A DNA stretch of 64,000 nt from Typha latifolia (taxonomy: Eukaryota; Streptophyta; Magnoliopsida; Poales; Typhaceae). A program made the translations under genes and the position numbers. This document shows, in pieces, positions 56,101-64,000 of this stretch (its first letter is position 1; the number at the start of each line of letters is the position of its first letter). The stretch spans positions 4,729,808 to 4,793,807 of the forward strand of contig CM034110.1 of assembly GCA_019914945.1 (NCBI GenBank), written 5' to 3'. Under the pieces are notes generated by a model. The model worked only from the letters and a program-made list of their open reading frames with translations, had not been told where the DNA came from and ran no database searches.

Positions 56101-57529
56101 CAACCAAAGTTGGTGCTTCTCCGATGCAAAGATCCAGCTCTGGCAAGGTCTTTCAAACTTTGGTGATGTAGATCCAGTTCTTGTGAACTCCGACGACCTT
56201 GGATATGTGTTTGTTTTTTGCTTTCTTTCGTCTTTTCTTATTCACTGTAGTTTTATTTCTTCTCTTCTCCTCCTCTTCTTCTTGTTCACTGCGGCAGTAG
56301 AAAAATGTGGATTTTCCTTCTTTCTTTTCTTTTGGTTCTTCCATTTTTCTCTATCTTCTTCTTCTTCATTGTGTAATGAACATAATTTTTATCTTTTTCT
56401 TCTTCTTTTCGGGTATCGGTTGTACCTTGAGATGGGGGAAGTTGTTACAGAGTATTGCCTAATGTTCTTAATGTTCTTATAGACTCTCTAGTGATGTTCC
56501 TGCGGCTGTACTTGATGCATATGATCGCAAGCATTACCATCAGATTGACCCCTTCTCTTGTCATAGAACAAAAGTTAGTAGAATTGGTGTCTTTTTTTCC
56601 CTCATTTAATCTCCTAGATCTGCATGCTTCTTACAAAATTTGTCATGTAAATCCATTATCAAAACATCTAGCTGATAAAGATTCATATTGTTGTTTAACT
56701 TGTTTTGGTGGTTTAACTTACTGGTAAGCCTTATGCATGAATAGTTCATTCTATTCCTATAGTAACTATTATTCTGTCTCATAGATATTCTAATACATGA
56801 TTTATTATAGTAACTATGCAATTATTAGACTGAGTTGGTACTGTTTTCAGCCTTGGGACAGCTTTCCATCTCCCTGTAGACTTTTCTGAGTTTCTCTCCA
56901 TTTGTTAGGTTAACGATAACCAGCTTGTCGTACGAGACTCTGAAGGAACCGTTATTGAAACACAGTTTGTGGAGGTGGACAATGTCACACGAAATATAAG
57001 GAAATTATATGTTAAAGCTTATCTTGGAGTGTCATCAAACGAAGCTCCAAAATATTGGCTCATATTTCAAGCTTCTTTGCCACCAATGGGATGGAATTCT
57101 TACTTCATTTCCAAGGCAGCTGGGAAAGGTGCAGATTTTAGAAATTCCTTTAAAGATTATTATTGGTTACTTTATCTGAAAAGGACTAGAATTTCCTGTT
57201 CTTGCATTAGGATAGTTCAAAGGCTTGGTTAAAACCTGACATCTCCAACATAGTCCAGTACCTTCCAGTAACCTGTTCCCAAATATCATCGTGCTGAAGA
57301 TGAACATTTGAACACACAAATGCTTCTAAAATAAAAGTAAAACTGATGTATTTTGGGGTTTCTAGATTGTAACTTGTTATATAATGACACAGGATTCATC
57401 AGAAATGGCTACATCTCTACCTTGACTTCTCCAGAAAATGGAACGGTTATTGTTGGCCATGGGCCTCTCACATTATCCTTCTCATCAAGAACTGGCCAAC
57501 TTGAAAGAATGTCCAATTATGCTACAGGA
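41155..57529 (+). CDS. Plant GH38 alpha-mannosidase (5' 16 exons; 3' end outside window)
   Basis: Secretory or vacuolar class II alpha-mannosidase (GH38), which trims mannose from N-glycans. Sixteen exons join in phase (623 codons): 41155-41364, 41440-41523, 42887-42975, 43062-43236, 49302-49421, 49494-49577, 49668-49739, 49821-49934, 52423-52523, 52606-52699, 52807-52971, 53072-53152, 55197-55262, 55381-55437, 56909-57128, 57393-57529, all with GT..AG introns. Exon 1 has a signal peptide ([21 protein letters not shown] region) and the zinc-binding HSHDDVGW. Exon 4 has the nucleophile region [11 protein letters not shown]. Exon 11 has QHHDAVTGT, with the zinc-binding His and Asp. Exons 13-16 start the mannosidase C-terminal region. 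The start is the ATG at 41155, before a second Met at codon 4. Homologues have about 1,000 residues, so roughly a third lies beyond the window. Introns 4, 8, 12, 14 and 16 are enlarged by transposons. Confidence 0.93.
41524..42886 (+). other. Mannosidase intron 2, 1.36 kb
   Basis: AT-rich intron between exons 2 and 3 with no recognisable element or gene. Confidence 0.75.
43563..44000. mobile_element. Non-autonomous hAT element in mannosidase intron 4 (438 bp)
   Basis: Starts CAGGGGTTGCCATGCC and ends with the inverse of CAAGGATTGACGTGCC, giving a diverged terminal inverted repeat of over 30 bp that continues into ...GCACAGA. Flanks are GTCAAGAT (43555-43562) and ATCAAGAT (44001-44008), an 8-bp target duplication with one mismatch. 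No transposase. GC-richer than the intron around it. Confidence 0.75.
44009..45899. other. Mannosidase intron 4, middle part, no gene seen
   Basis: AT-rich intronic sequence. The minus-strand frame at 45434-45643 is Phe/Leu-rich with no domain. Confidence 0.5.
46789..48470 (+). pseudogene. hAT transposase (BED finger and DUF659) remnant
   Basis: Plus-strand frame from the ATG at 46789: [20 protein letters not shown] starts the BED zinc finger. [25 protein letters not shown] and VSLEVKREM follow, the C..C..H-like spacing and tail of the plant hAT BED domain. The acidic linker [20 protein letters not shown] comes next. From about 47450 on come [32 protein letters not shown] and later VTSPEW-like and [19 protein letters not shown] pieces of DUF659 and the catalytic region. 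At least eight stops or shifts show it is dead. The hAT dimerisation domain is not seen. Confidence 0.8.
48620..49028 (+). repeat. hAT 3' sub-terminal repeat, copy A
   Basis: GAGA-rich block with GTCGGAGTT, TTGCCGGA, CTCTCTATTAA and the ATCCTG...AACCATGG end. The same order recurs in the same orientation at 62160-62466. Confidence 0.65.
50580..50656. repeat. Near-perfect 27-bp hairpin in mannosidase intron 8
   Basis: The left arm 50580-50606 and right arm 50630-50656 pair at 26 of 27 positions, with a 23-base loop between (50607-50629). The core TAGCTTCAGAATACTTTCA pairs perfectly with its inverse. Pairing stops sharply on both sides. It could be a miRNA-like fold-back or the relic of a tiny inverted-repeat element. 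Confidence 0.85.
51655..52050. repeat. Diverged direct repeat in mannosidase intron 8
   Basis: Segments at about 51655-51722 (ggaatccacgaccgctcctc, then cgcgtaatggccgagagg) and 51982-52052 (ggatccgtggttgctcccct, then cgcataacagtcaagagc) align along 65-70 bases. The 330 bp between them is non-coding. Possibly the ends of a decayed element. Confidence 0.5.
53585..53845 (-). mobile_element. TRIM-like element in mannosidase intron 12
   Basis: Inverted copy of the family at 28890-29350. Read on the minus strand: CATTCTCTAATAACTTAAA... at 53832, gttaatattgtaac, a cgattcaaatcttgtcatg box, an internal region, then the second terminal block ending gtaacacaaac near 53585. So it again has terminal repeat, internal domain, terminal repeat. 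Its outer A/T-rich edge is cut by the Mutator-type insertion at 53846. Confidence 0.6.
53846..54240. mobile_element. Mutator-type miniature element (395 bp) nested in the TRIM-like repeat
   Basis: Starts GGGTATTTTATAAATCATACC and ends GGTGTGATTTATAAAATTTCC, with an imperfect terminal inverted repeat of about 70 bp. Flanked on both sides by the identical 9-bp string TTATATTTT (53837-53845 and 54241-54249). A 9-bp target duplication and long inverted repeats indicate a Mutator-like (MULE) miniature element. It encodes nothing. Confidence 0.8.
55438..56908 (+). other. Mannosidase intron 14 with a hAT-related pyrimidine-rich block
   Basis: Intron of 1.47 kb. From about 55883 (TCATGGTTCCAAAAATCTGCC, then gatcctggctcaat, gattcggatc) to about 56420 it resembles the inverted form of the hAT sub-terminal repeat, with a long TCTTCTTC-rich part. 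The open frames in this part are low-complexity Phe/Leu/Ser and are not taken as genes. Confidence 0.45.
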
Positions 57530-57985
57530 GTGAGTTTTTATCCATGCTACTAAATACAATGTATCTGGCATGAATAATTTGGTATGGCAAATTTCATCTG
57601 GTTAACTAGTAAAAATACGTAGGCGTTAATAAACTCGCTAGTTGTTACTTCATAAAACTGCATCAGGTACTCTAAATGGAACACATTAAATTGAAGTGAA
57701 ACCAATTACAAGGTTGCATTGACACTCGTGACCTATGTTAGACAACTAAAATTAAAATTGATGGTTAAGAAAAAGATCTACAAAGATTGTCGGTGAAAGT
57801 TCGCTTATTAGACAACTTAATAAAATATCGCCATATAGAAGAAATTGTTGAACTAAAAGAGTAGATAATATCTGTCACCCTCCATTTTGGAACATGATGG
57901 CCATGAATCTCTAGAGTAAAATTTGGAGCAACATAAAGCCTAAACAATGATTAGATCTTAAGTAGAGGTTGGTACAATGGATATG

Positions 57986-59789
57986 TGTCACGACCCAAAA
58001 TAGGAATTATGACCGGCCATGCATCTCAATATGCTTGAGATGCACGAAGCCTTAATAATACTCTCTACGTATACGATGACAAGATAAATAAATAAAATGA
58101 GAATGTGCTTTATTAAAATTTTATTACTAAATGCAATTAAAATAAAAACAATGTTAATATTTTTGAGTCTCTAAAATAAAATAAAATAAAATAAAATCTT
58201 CTAATCTAAAGCACAAAATCTAAAAGAGCGGAAAGGTAAATAGGTGAATCCTAAGTGGAGGTGGAATCCGGGTACATCACGCTCAGTTGCTCCGCTGACT
58301 ATTACCTGAAATAAATAAACAAATACAAAAAAAACAATAGAACTCGTGAGCCAACAACTATAGCTCAGTGAGTGGAATCCACTCGAACCAAATAAATTTT
58401 AAAACATATTAATGCTGAATAAATTAAACTAAAAGCAACAATATCCATCATAATATGCAATAGGCATGCTCTCTACATAATAACAATAATAATAATAGAG
58501 AAATTTCACAACTTGTAACCTTGCACGTTTTCAACATATTAACATCTTTTTTGATATTTATATTGTCATATGTCTCAATGGGTCTAAACCCTGTAGATCC
58601 ACATCAACTAAAAGTCACCTCGAGATGACGCTCGAGACTTTTCTTCATAGCTGATCCGGTTAGGGTCATCAGAGGGTATCACCCTGTGATCAACACACTC
58701 TGTCTTTTCCTCTAACCGTTGAGAGAAGTTAGAGTCACCTAGGAAATTTTCTCATACTTCCTAGGATTGTTCCCTAACCCCGCCAGAGTCACCTAAGAAA
58801 GTCACCGCAGTGATCTAATTTAGGACTTTCCCCTGGACTTCCAAATAGACTTGAGTCACCACGGAAAATCGTAAACGATTTATACCGGGACTGTTCTCTA
58901 AGTCGTATCAATACTAGTCTTATTTTTCTTTTCACAATTTTTCAATATTTGCACGAAGTATGGTGATGCACTGAATATAATAATTAAATGCACACAGGAA
59001 AATAAATTTTCGCACGTACGGATGAAATAAATAGATTTGCACACAGAAATTGCAACAATTTAATTTTTACATATAAGGGTGAAATAAATAATTTGCACAC
59101 AGATAATTTACATGGTCTAACAAAAATACGAAATACAATAAAATAAATATGTGAGTGAACCCACTCACCTGAGTCTAGGCAAGACAACCAAAATCTCAAA
59201 TCTCTAGCCCACGTACTAAAAATCACCACCTTAAATAATAAATAACAATAATATTTTTAATTAAAATAATTATTAAAAATGTTTATACAATTCAACCTAA
59301 GAATAATTAATTTGGGCTAAAATAAGCCCAAATCAATTGGGCTGGGCTGTAGTTGGCCCGCAGCCCACCCAATTAATTCTTAAATGGATTGGGCCAAGGC
59401 CCAATCCAAATAGATAATGGAACCGGGTCGGGTTCCTTGGATTCGGATCCAACCCGACCTGAATCCAACACTAAAAGGGAGAAGATCAGACTCGGGCAAC
59501 CCGAGTCTGTCTTCCCCAAACCGAAGAGAGAGAGAGAAAAAGAGAGGAAAAGAGAGAGAAGGAAGAAGAGAAAGAGGAAGACGCCGGCGACCGCCACGGC
59601 GAAGGTTCGCCGGCCGCACCCCCGGCATCTCAACACCCATACGGTGCCGCCGTCCTCGCGAGGTGGAGGAGAACCCGCGAACGGCGGTCCGTCCTCTCTA
59701 GTCAGCTTCTTGATTTCTTAAAAAATAATAAATCCTCACAAGTTAAGCTAGATGCCCTGCAAATAACTCATCTATTAGGAAATGTTACA
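57986..59789 (-). repeat. Apparent solo Ty3 LTR (minus) in mannosidase intron 16, 1.8 kb
   Basis: In minus orientation it starts TGTAACATTTCC near 59789, passes a GC-rich part with purine-tract complement (59.4-59.7 kb) and GGGCCTTGGCCCAATCC-type blocks, and ends TTTTGGGTCGTGACA at 57986, a typical Tekay/Del LTR end. No primer-binding site lies next to that end, so it is a solo LTR. The general plan matches the LTR at 18.96 kb (TGTAACAT start, CTCTCT tract, GGGCC motifs) but the sequence differs, so it is a separate subfamily. No clear target duplication. Confidence 0.6.
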
Positions 59790-61416
59790 ACTCTTGGAGG
59801 GAATAACCAAGCTCGGTCTAGGTGGGGACTAGGGGCAAGTCGAGAGGACTAGGAGGTGCTCTCGATTAGGGCTAGATGTGCACATGGGTGGGACGATGAC
59901 TAAGGTTTTGATTGGCAGGTGGTTGTAGTCATGGAGGTGATGATGGAGAGTTGAGATGAGTAAGACAGACATGGATGAGAATGGAAGGAAAGAAGCAAGA
60001 GCACCAAGGGTTGGGTGCTCTCGAAAGTGGGCTGCGTGTGGATCGGTGGCTGTGGGCAAAGTAGGCCTCAGCTAGGGTTGGCTAAAGACGGGAGGAAGAG
60101 GGAGGAGAGAGAGAGAGAAACTAAGTTAGGTCTGATTCAGCATGACCTAATTAAATTGTGTTCAGAACTTGTATTGAAGGCTAATCGACTGGACCTGCTT
60201 TAGTAAATCGACTAAGACCCAATAGCTAATTTGGTTTGGACTGAACCGTACATGGACCAAATGAAAGATAATGAGCAAATGACACAACTGACTCACAGAC
60301 TCAACTAACTAGGACACGGGCTCGACCCATACTATAACAGGAATATGTCTAATGACAAAAATCAACACTGAGACATAGTAGCAGAACATGAATTGTAATG
60401 GAATGAATACATAAGACAATCTTAGAAAATAATAATTCTCTTATCTCGTACTAAATCAAATATATGCTAAATTGAATTATAATTTATTCATAATATCTTA
60501 TATTAAATAAATCAATATAACAACATAACTGGTATCTGTTAAAAGTGTACTATTATAAAAACTCATCAAAATTAATGATATACAATAGTATCTCATTAAT
60601 GGGTATTTTGACCCATGACCACATCGTAGTTTAATTACCATCGTGTTAGCATTCGAAACGTCTCTAGATAGCTGATTATCTAAGGCCACAATAGGAATCT
60701 CTGTAGCGCCCATTGATCTTTTTGCTAGACGCTGAGTAAAATTAAAGTCATTACAGATAAAAATTTAGAAATTTTTTCTAATCCGGCCAGATTTATTTGG
60801 TAGCATGCCGTGGCATACTTCCAAGAATTTTTTCCCTCAACTTATTTTATCAAAAGTTTGGGTTCCGAATCTTACTTTTATCAGTATTCATTTATATTGA
60901 TTCATTCTAAATTTCAAAACATCTATCATCAAGATTCTCAATTCTTCTCAATACAATTATATATAACTTATTCATAAATAAAAGGCATCAAGATGCTAAT
61001 ATTTTTTAAGATATATGAAATTCCATTTTATAATCATGTATAGAAAACATGAATAAATAATAACCAAAGGTTTGATCTCATGAAGATTCTCATCTCAAAA
61101 TAATTATTTATATTTAATTTTCTATAAATAAAATATATCAAATAAATAAAATCTCTTCCATTTTATTTTTTGTAAAAAAATTATATAAATAAAATATTTA
61201 CAAAAATCTGAAATTCCATTTATCAAGATATTATTGATTTGTTAGAAATAGCACATAATAATCTCTTTTTATTCTGAAGATTTAAGGTATTGCTTATCTT
61301 CCAAACCTTTCGGGCAGAGAGAAAGAGAAAGAACCCTCACGAGAACGATTTCCGCACACGTAGCATAAATAACAGTATCTTATTAAAATTCTCATGTCAC
61401 TAAGTTGCATATAGTA
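59790..61416. other. Mannosidase intron 16 or 3' flank, no exon seen
   Basis: No mannosidase exon or other gene was recognised. A GC-richer part (59.8-60.1 kb) ends in a GAGAGA tract and may be more LTR debris. The remainder is AT-rich. Confidence 0.4.
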
Positions 61417-61423
61417 AAATAAA

Positions 61424-63599
61424 GGGTTAAATACATTTTATCCCCCTGTAAATATGCCCAAAATTATTTTACCTCCTTTATACTTTAAAAAATTTCAAAT
61501 CAGTCCTTATATTTATGACCAATGATAAGCGGTGTCGTGCCACCATCGGCACGGTATGGGCATGCTAAGCAGCACGCCCCTACGTGCCAGTGACACGCCT
61601 TTACGTGCCACTGACACATATTTATAATATTTTTAGTAAACCTTTTAAGATATTTGGAGATGTTTTTAGATCTTCGGTATGTCAATTTTTTATTTTTTAT
61701 TTAAATATATGTATTAAAACATACATTATAGTGCTTTATCTTTAAATTATTTTTGTAAATGACCTATTTTAATAAAGATAAAGCAGTAGTTAAATATAAA
61801 TATTATTCAACACATACTATGATTGAATACATTCAATAAAACTAATATCAATGATTGAACACTACATAATATAATTAAATACTTCAAAATAAAATTGAAC
61901 TTATAATATTAATTAATAATAGTTCAATAATTAATACAAAAATTTTAAAAATTAGGATTGGGATTGGGATCGACCTTTCGAAAAGACGCTACATATCGAC
62001 TGTAACAGTCGCTTGGATCAAATTGGATTTTTTTAATTACGTAAATTCCAAATATTATTTAAAAATGCAGAAATATTTCTAAAAATTTAGAAAAATTTGA
62101 CAAAAACTGAGAAAAGAGATTAAAGAGAGCAAGTGGAAGAAAACCAAACAAAAGAAAGAAAAATTATGATGTAGTGAAGAAGAAACTAGAAGAAAAGAAG
62201 ATAGAGTGGAAGAAATGAAAAAACTCAGAGAGAAATAAAATTAAAAAAATACCTATCGAAGTTCGTCGGAGTTAGATCTGTGTCGCCGGAGTTCGCCGGA
62301 GCTTAATCTCTCCATAAGAAAAACAATGGCTATATGGTGAGGAGAGAAAGAGAAAAAAAGAGTGAAAAAGAGAGTGAGAAGAAAGAGCAAAAGAGCGAAT
62401 GAGAGAAAGAGAAAGAGAGAGTTCGGATCTGGCCTGGATCGTGATTGGTCGATCCGGCAAACCATGATTAAAACTAATATCTAGTAGAATGACGAGTAGG
62501 ATCAAAGACTTTATTTGCTAGCACAAGAATAACATAAGAATGTTGCATTAAATACTATCAATATTCTTCAAAACTCATTCACTGATAATATTACTCGTTG
62601 TAACGTCTTACATAGTTTTCATACAAATAGAAATTTTGTAATTCTCTTATAATATAATATGGATATTGAACATGCATGAGAATCACCAGCACAGGCATAC
62701 TATAAGCATATATAGATTATGGATATAGAGTATGATAAGAGTGTTGTGGCTCTAGTGGGTGTGATTGACATGATGGTAATAATAATGGACTCATATTATC
62801 CTATGGGTGCACCTCACCTAATATCTTGCTACATATAGACTCAAGTCCTCTATAAAACCTCTCTGAGAAGGTTGTGTAATAGGGATGTATGTCTTATCTC
62901 CATCATTGTCACTGCCAAACTGAGTCTCGTCATTATCATATCTAATCTCATCATGATCAATTTTATCTAAGCCTTCTAAATGATCAATAGATTAGTTGAT
63001 TTGATAATGATTGATGAAAATAAAAAAAAATTATAAAAAGAGGCTCCACATGGCACAATGACTGGCCGCGACCGTATTGGACAACACACGGCCTCGACAC
63101 CCACCCGTGCCGTGCCATTACTTCCATGGCAAGTGCTAGTCAGCATGGTCATCCATGTTTACGAGTGAAGTAAATCGTCAGTTTTTTTTTCAAAGTTAAT
63201 GGAGTGCGTCTAAATGACCAAAATGCACTCATCATATTTATTAGGCAAAATAGATGGGTTATTGATCTGATTTTTTAAAATCCATATTTATCTTATTTTT
63301 AGATGTGACTATTAAGCTTCATAAAATCCCAAGTTTTATAAAACTTACCAGAAAGTAAGAGAATAAAACATCTGGGTATTCTTTGAAGAGAAATAAACTT
63401 ATACAAGAGGGGAAGGATATTTTTGTCCATAAAATGTTAAAAATGGAGACAATTCATCCCGCCATTTAAGTTTTGAAATATTTTGAATGCACTCCATTAA
63501 TTTGGATGGAAAACCTAACGAATTCACTTTAGTCATAAAATTATAGGGGGATAAAGTGATTTTGGGCATAAGTATAAGGGCTAAAATGTATTTAACCCC
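61424..63599. mobile_element. Non-autonomous DNA transposon with terminal inverted repeats (2.2 kb)
   Basis: The left end GGGTTAAATACATTTTATCC and the inverse of the right end GGGGTTAAATACATTTTAGCC match over about 55 bases (also ATGCCCAAAAT and a CCCCCT block). Both sides are flanked by AAATAAA (61417-61423 and 63600-63606). No transposase is seen. The superfamily is unclear; a 7-8-bp duplication points to hAT or a relative. A hAT sub-terminal repeat (62160-62466) lies inside it. Confidence 0.65.
62160..62466 (+). repeat. hAT 3' sub-terminal repeat, copy B, nested in the 2.2-kb element
   Basis: Matches 48620-49028 in order and orientation: agaaataaaattaaaaaa, GTCGGAGTTAGATC, TCGCCGGAGTTCGCCGGAG, ctctccataa, the GAGA-rich block, and the CGATCCGGCAAACCATG end. 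The left terminus could not be found. Confidence 0.6.
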
Positions 63600-63679
63600 A
63601 AATAAATCTAATCGAAAGTTTTTCATAAAAAACTTTTATCCAATTCAATATTATTTTGAATGATAAGGAATTTAAGAAG

Positions 63680-64000
63680 ACATGAGTAGGAACTTGCCTT
63701 GATTTCGAGGTGCTTCATTAATTTTTTTTCTTTTTTCTTCTCTTTCCTATCTTTTTCTCTCTTGGTACAGTTTGCTCTCTTATTTTTTCCTCTCTATTCT
63801 CTATCTCTCTTCCATTTTCTATCTCTCTTTTGTATAGCAATATCGCTATAGTGCCGACCCACTCCCTCTCTTAAACTATCACCCTAGGGGGTTTCTTTTT
63901 CTCTAACCTGCACGGCACCCTCTATTTATACATGGAAAAAGAGTTACTGTATCCTAATACGAAAGGATTCTAATCTCTTTCCTTATTTAAAGAGATACCT
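63680..64000 (-). repeat. Possible LTR promoter fragment at the window edge
   Basis: On the minus strand a TATAAATAGAGGGTGCCGTG string (63911-63930) precedes a purine-rich tract whose complement is the CTCTCT run at 63730-63820. This resembles a retrotransposon U3/R region. No second LTR is visible, so this is tentative. Confidence 0.3.

Noticed and set aside
56060..56482. 140-codon Phe/Leu/Ser-rich frame in mannosidase intron 14
   Set aside because: Made of a TCTTCTT-rich tract with antisense GAGA counterpart; it is the hAT-related repeat rather than a gene.
59373..59721. Four overlapping frames in the 59.4-59.7-kb region
   Set aside because: They read a GAGAGA tract and GC-rich LTR sequence in several phases on both strands.
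1..64000. CRISPR arrays, bacterial operons, rRNA genes or complete tRNA genes
   Set aside because: The minisatellites have no spacers, the gene structure is eukaryotic, and no cloverleaf or rRNA sequence was recognised; tRNA-like strings are primer sites or the B-box-like part of the TRIM-like repeat.

Overview
The window is nuclear DNA of a flowering plant. Three things show this: intron-rich coding sequence with GT..AG junctions, an AT-rich background crowded with nested transposons (Ty3, copia, LINE, hAT, Mutator-like, TRIM-like), and plant-only protein families (RPW8-like coiled-coil proteins, a plant GH38 alpha-mannosidase). I cannot fix the species. Low gene density and kilobase-scale introns point to a medium or large genome.

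Layout. 1-5.7 kb: a decayed minus-strand Athila-type Ty3 element (integrase, RNase H, RT, protease, gag, tRNA-Asp-type primer site, LTR). The LTR carries a 20-bp minisatellite. 7-11 kb: AT-rich intergenic DNA. 11.1-11.8 kb: RPW8-like gene 1. 12.3-12.9 kb: a hAT miniature element with an 8-bp target duplication. 13-16.7 kb: a CCHC/DUF4283 gag-like remnant interrupted by a 3'-truncated copia element. 17.4-17.9 kb: a second hAT miniature element. 18-24 kb: Ty3 LTRs and a decayed gag. 24.8-25.2 kb: a LINE RT remnant. 26.1-26.6 kb: RPW8-like gene 2, a diverged paralogue of gene 1, flanked by a direct repeat. 28.9-29.35 kb: a tandem TRIM-like array. 32.8-33.7 kb: an intact single-exon GT31 galactosyltransferase-like gene (minus). 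34.3-35.1 kb: a LINE RNase H remnant. 35.7-37.6 kb: an apparent solo Ty3 LTR (minus). 38.8-39.6 kb: a 30-bp minisatellite. 41.2 kb to beyond the window: an alpha-mannosidase gene on the plus strand.

The mannosidase gene is the main housekeeping locus. I reconstructed 16 consecutive exons (623 codons) whose reading phases join without a break. Its introns hold a 3.1-kb hAT transposase remnant, a hAT miniature element, a Mutator-type miniature element nested in a TRIM-like repeat, and a near-perfect 27-bp hairpin. The last intron seen holds an apparent solo Ty3 LTR and a 2.2-kb inverted-repeat element; the 3' exons are outside the window.

The most unusual content is the pair of short RPW8-like proteins without NB-ARC or LRR domains. 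Both have TTGACT W-box cores upstream and lie 14 kb apart on the same strand. They may be a small, lineage-specific family of membrane-associated coiled-coil immune proteins.
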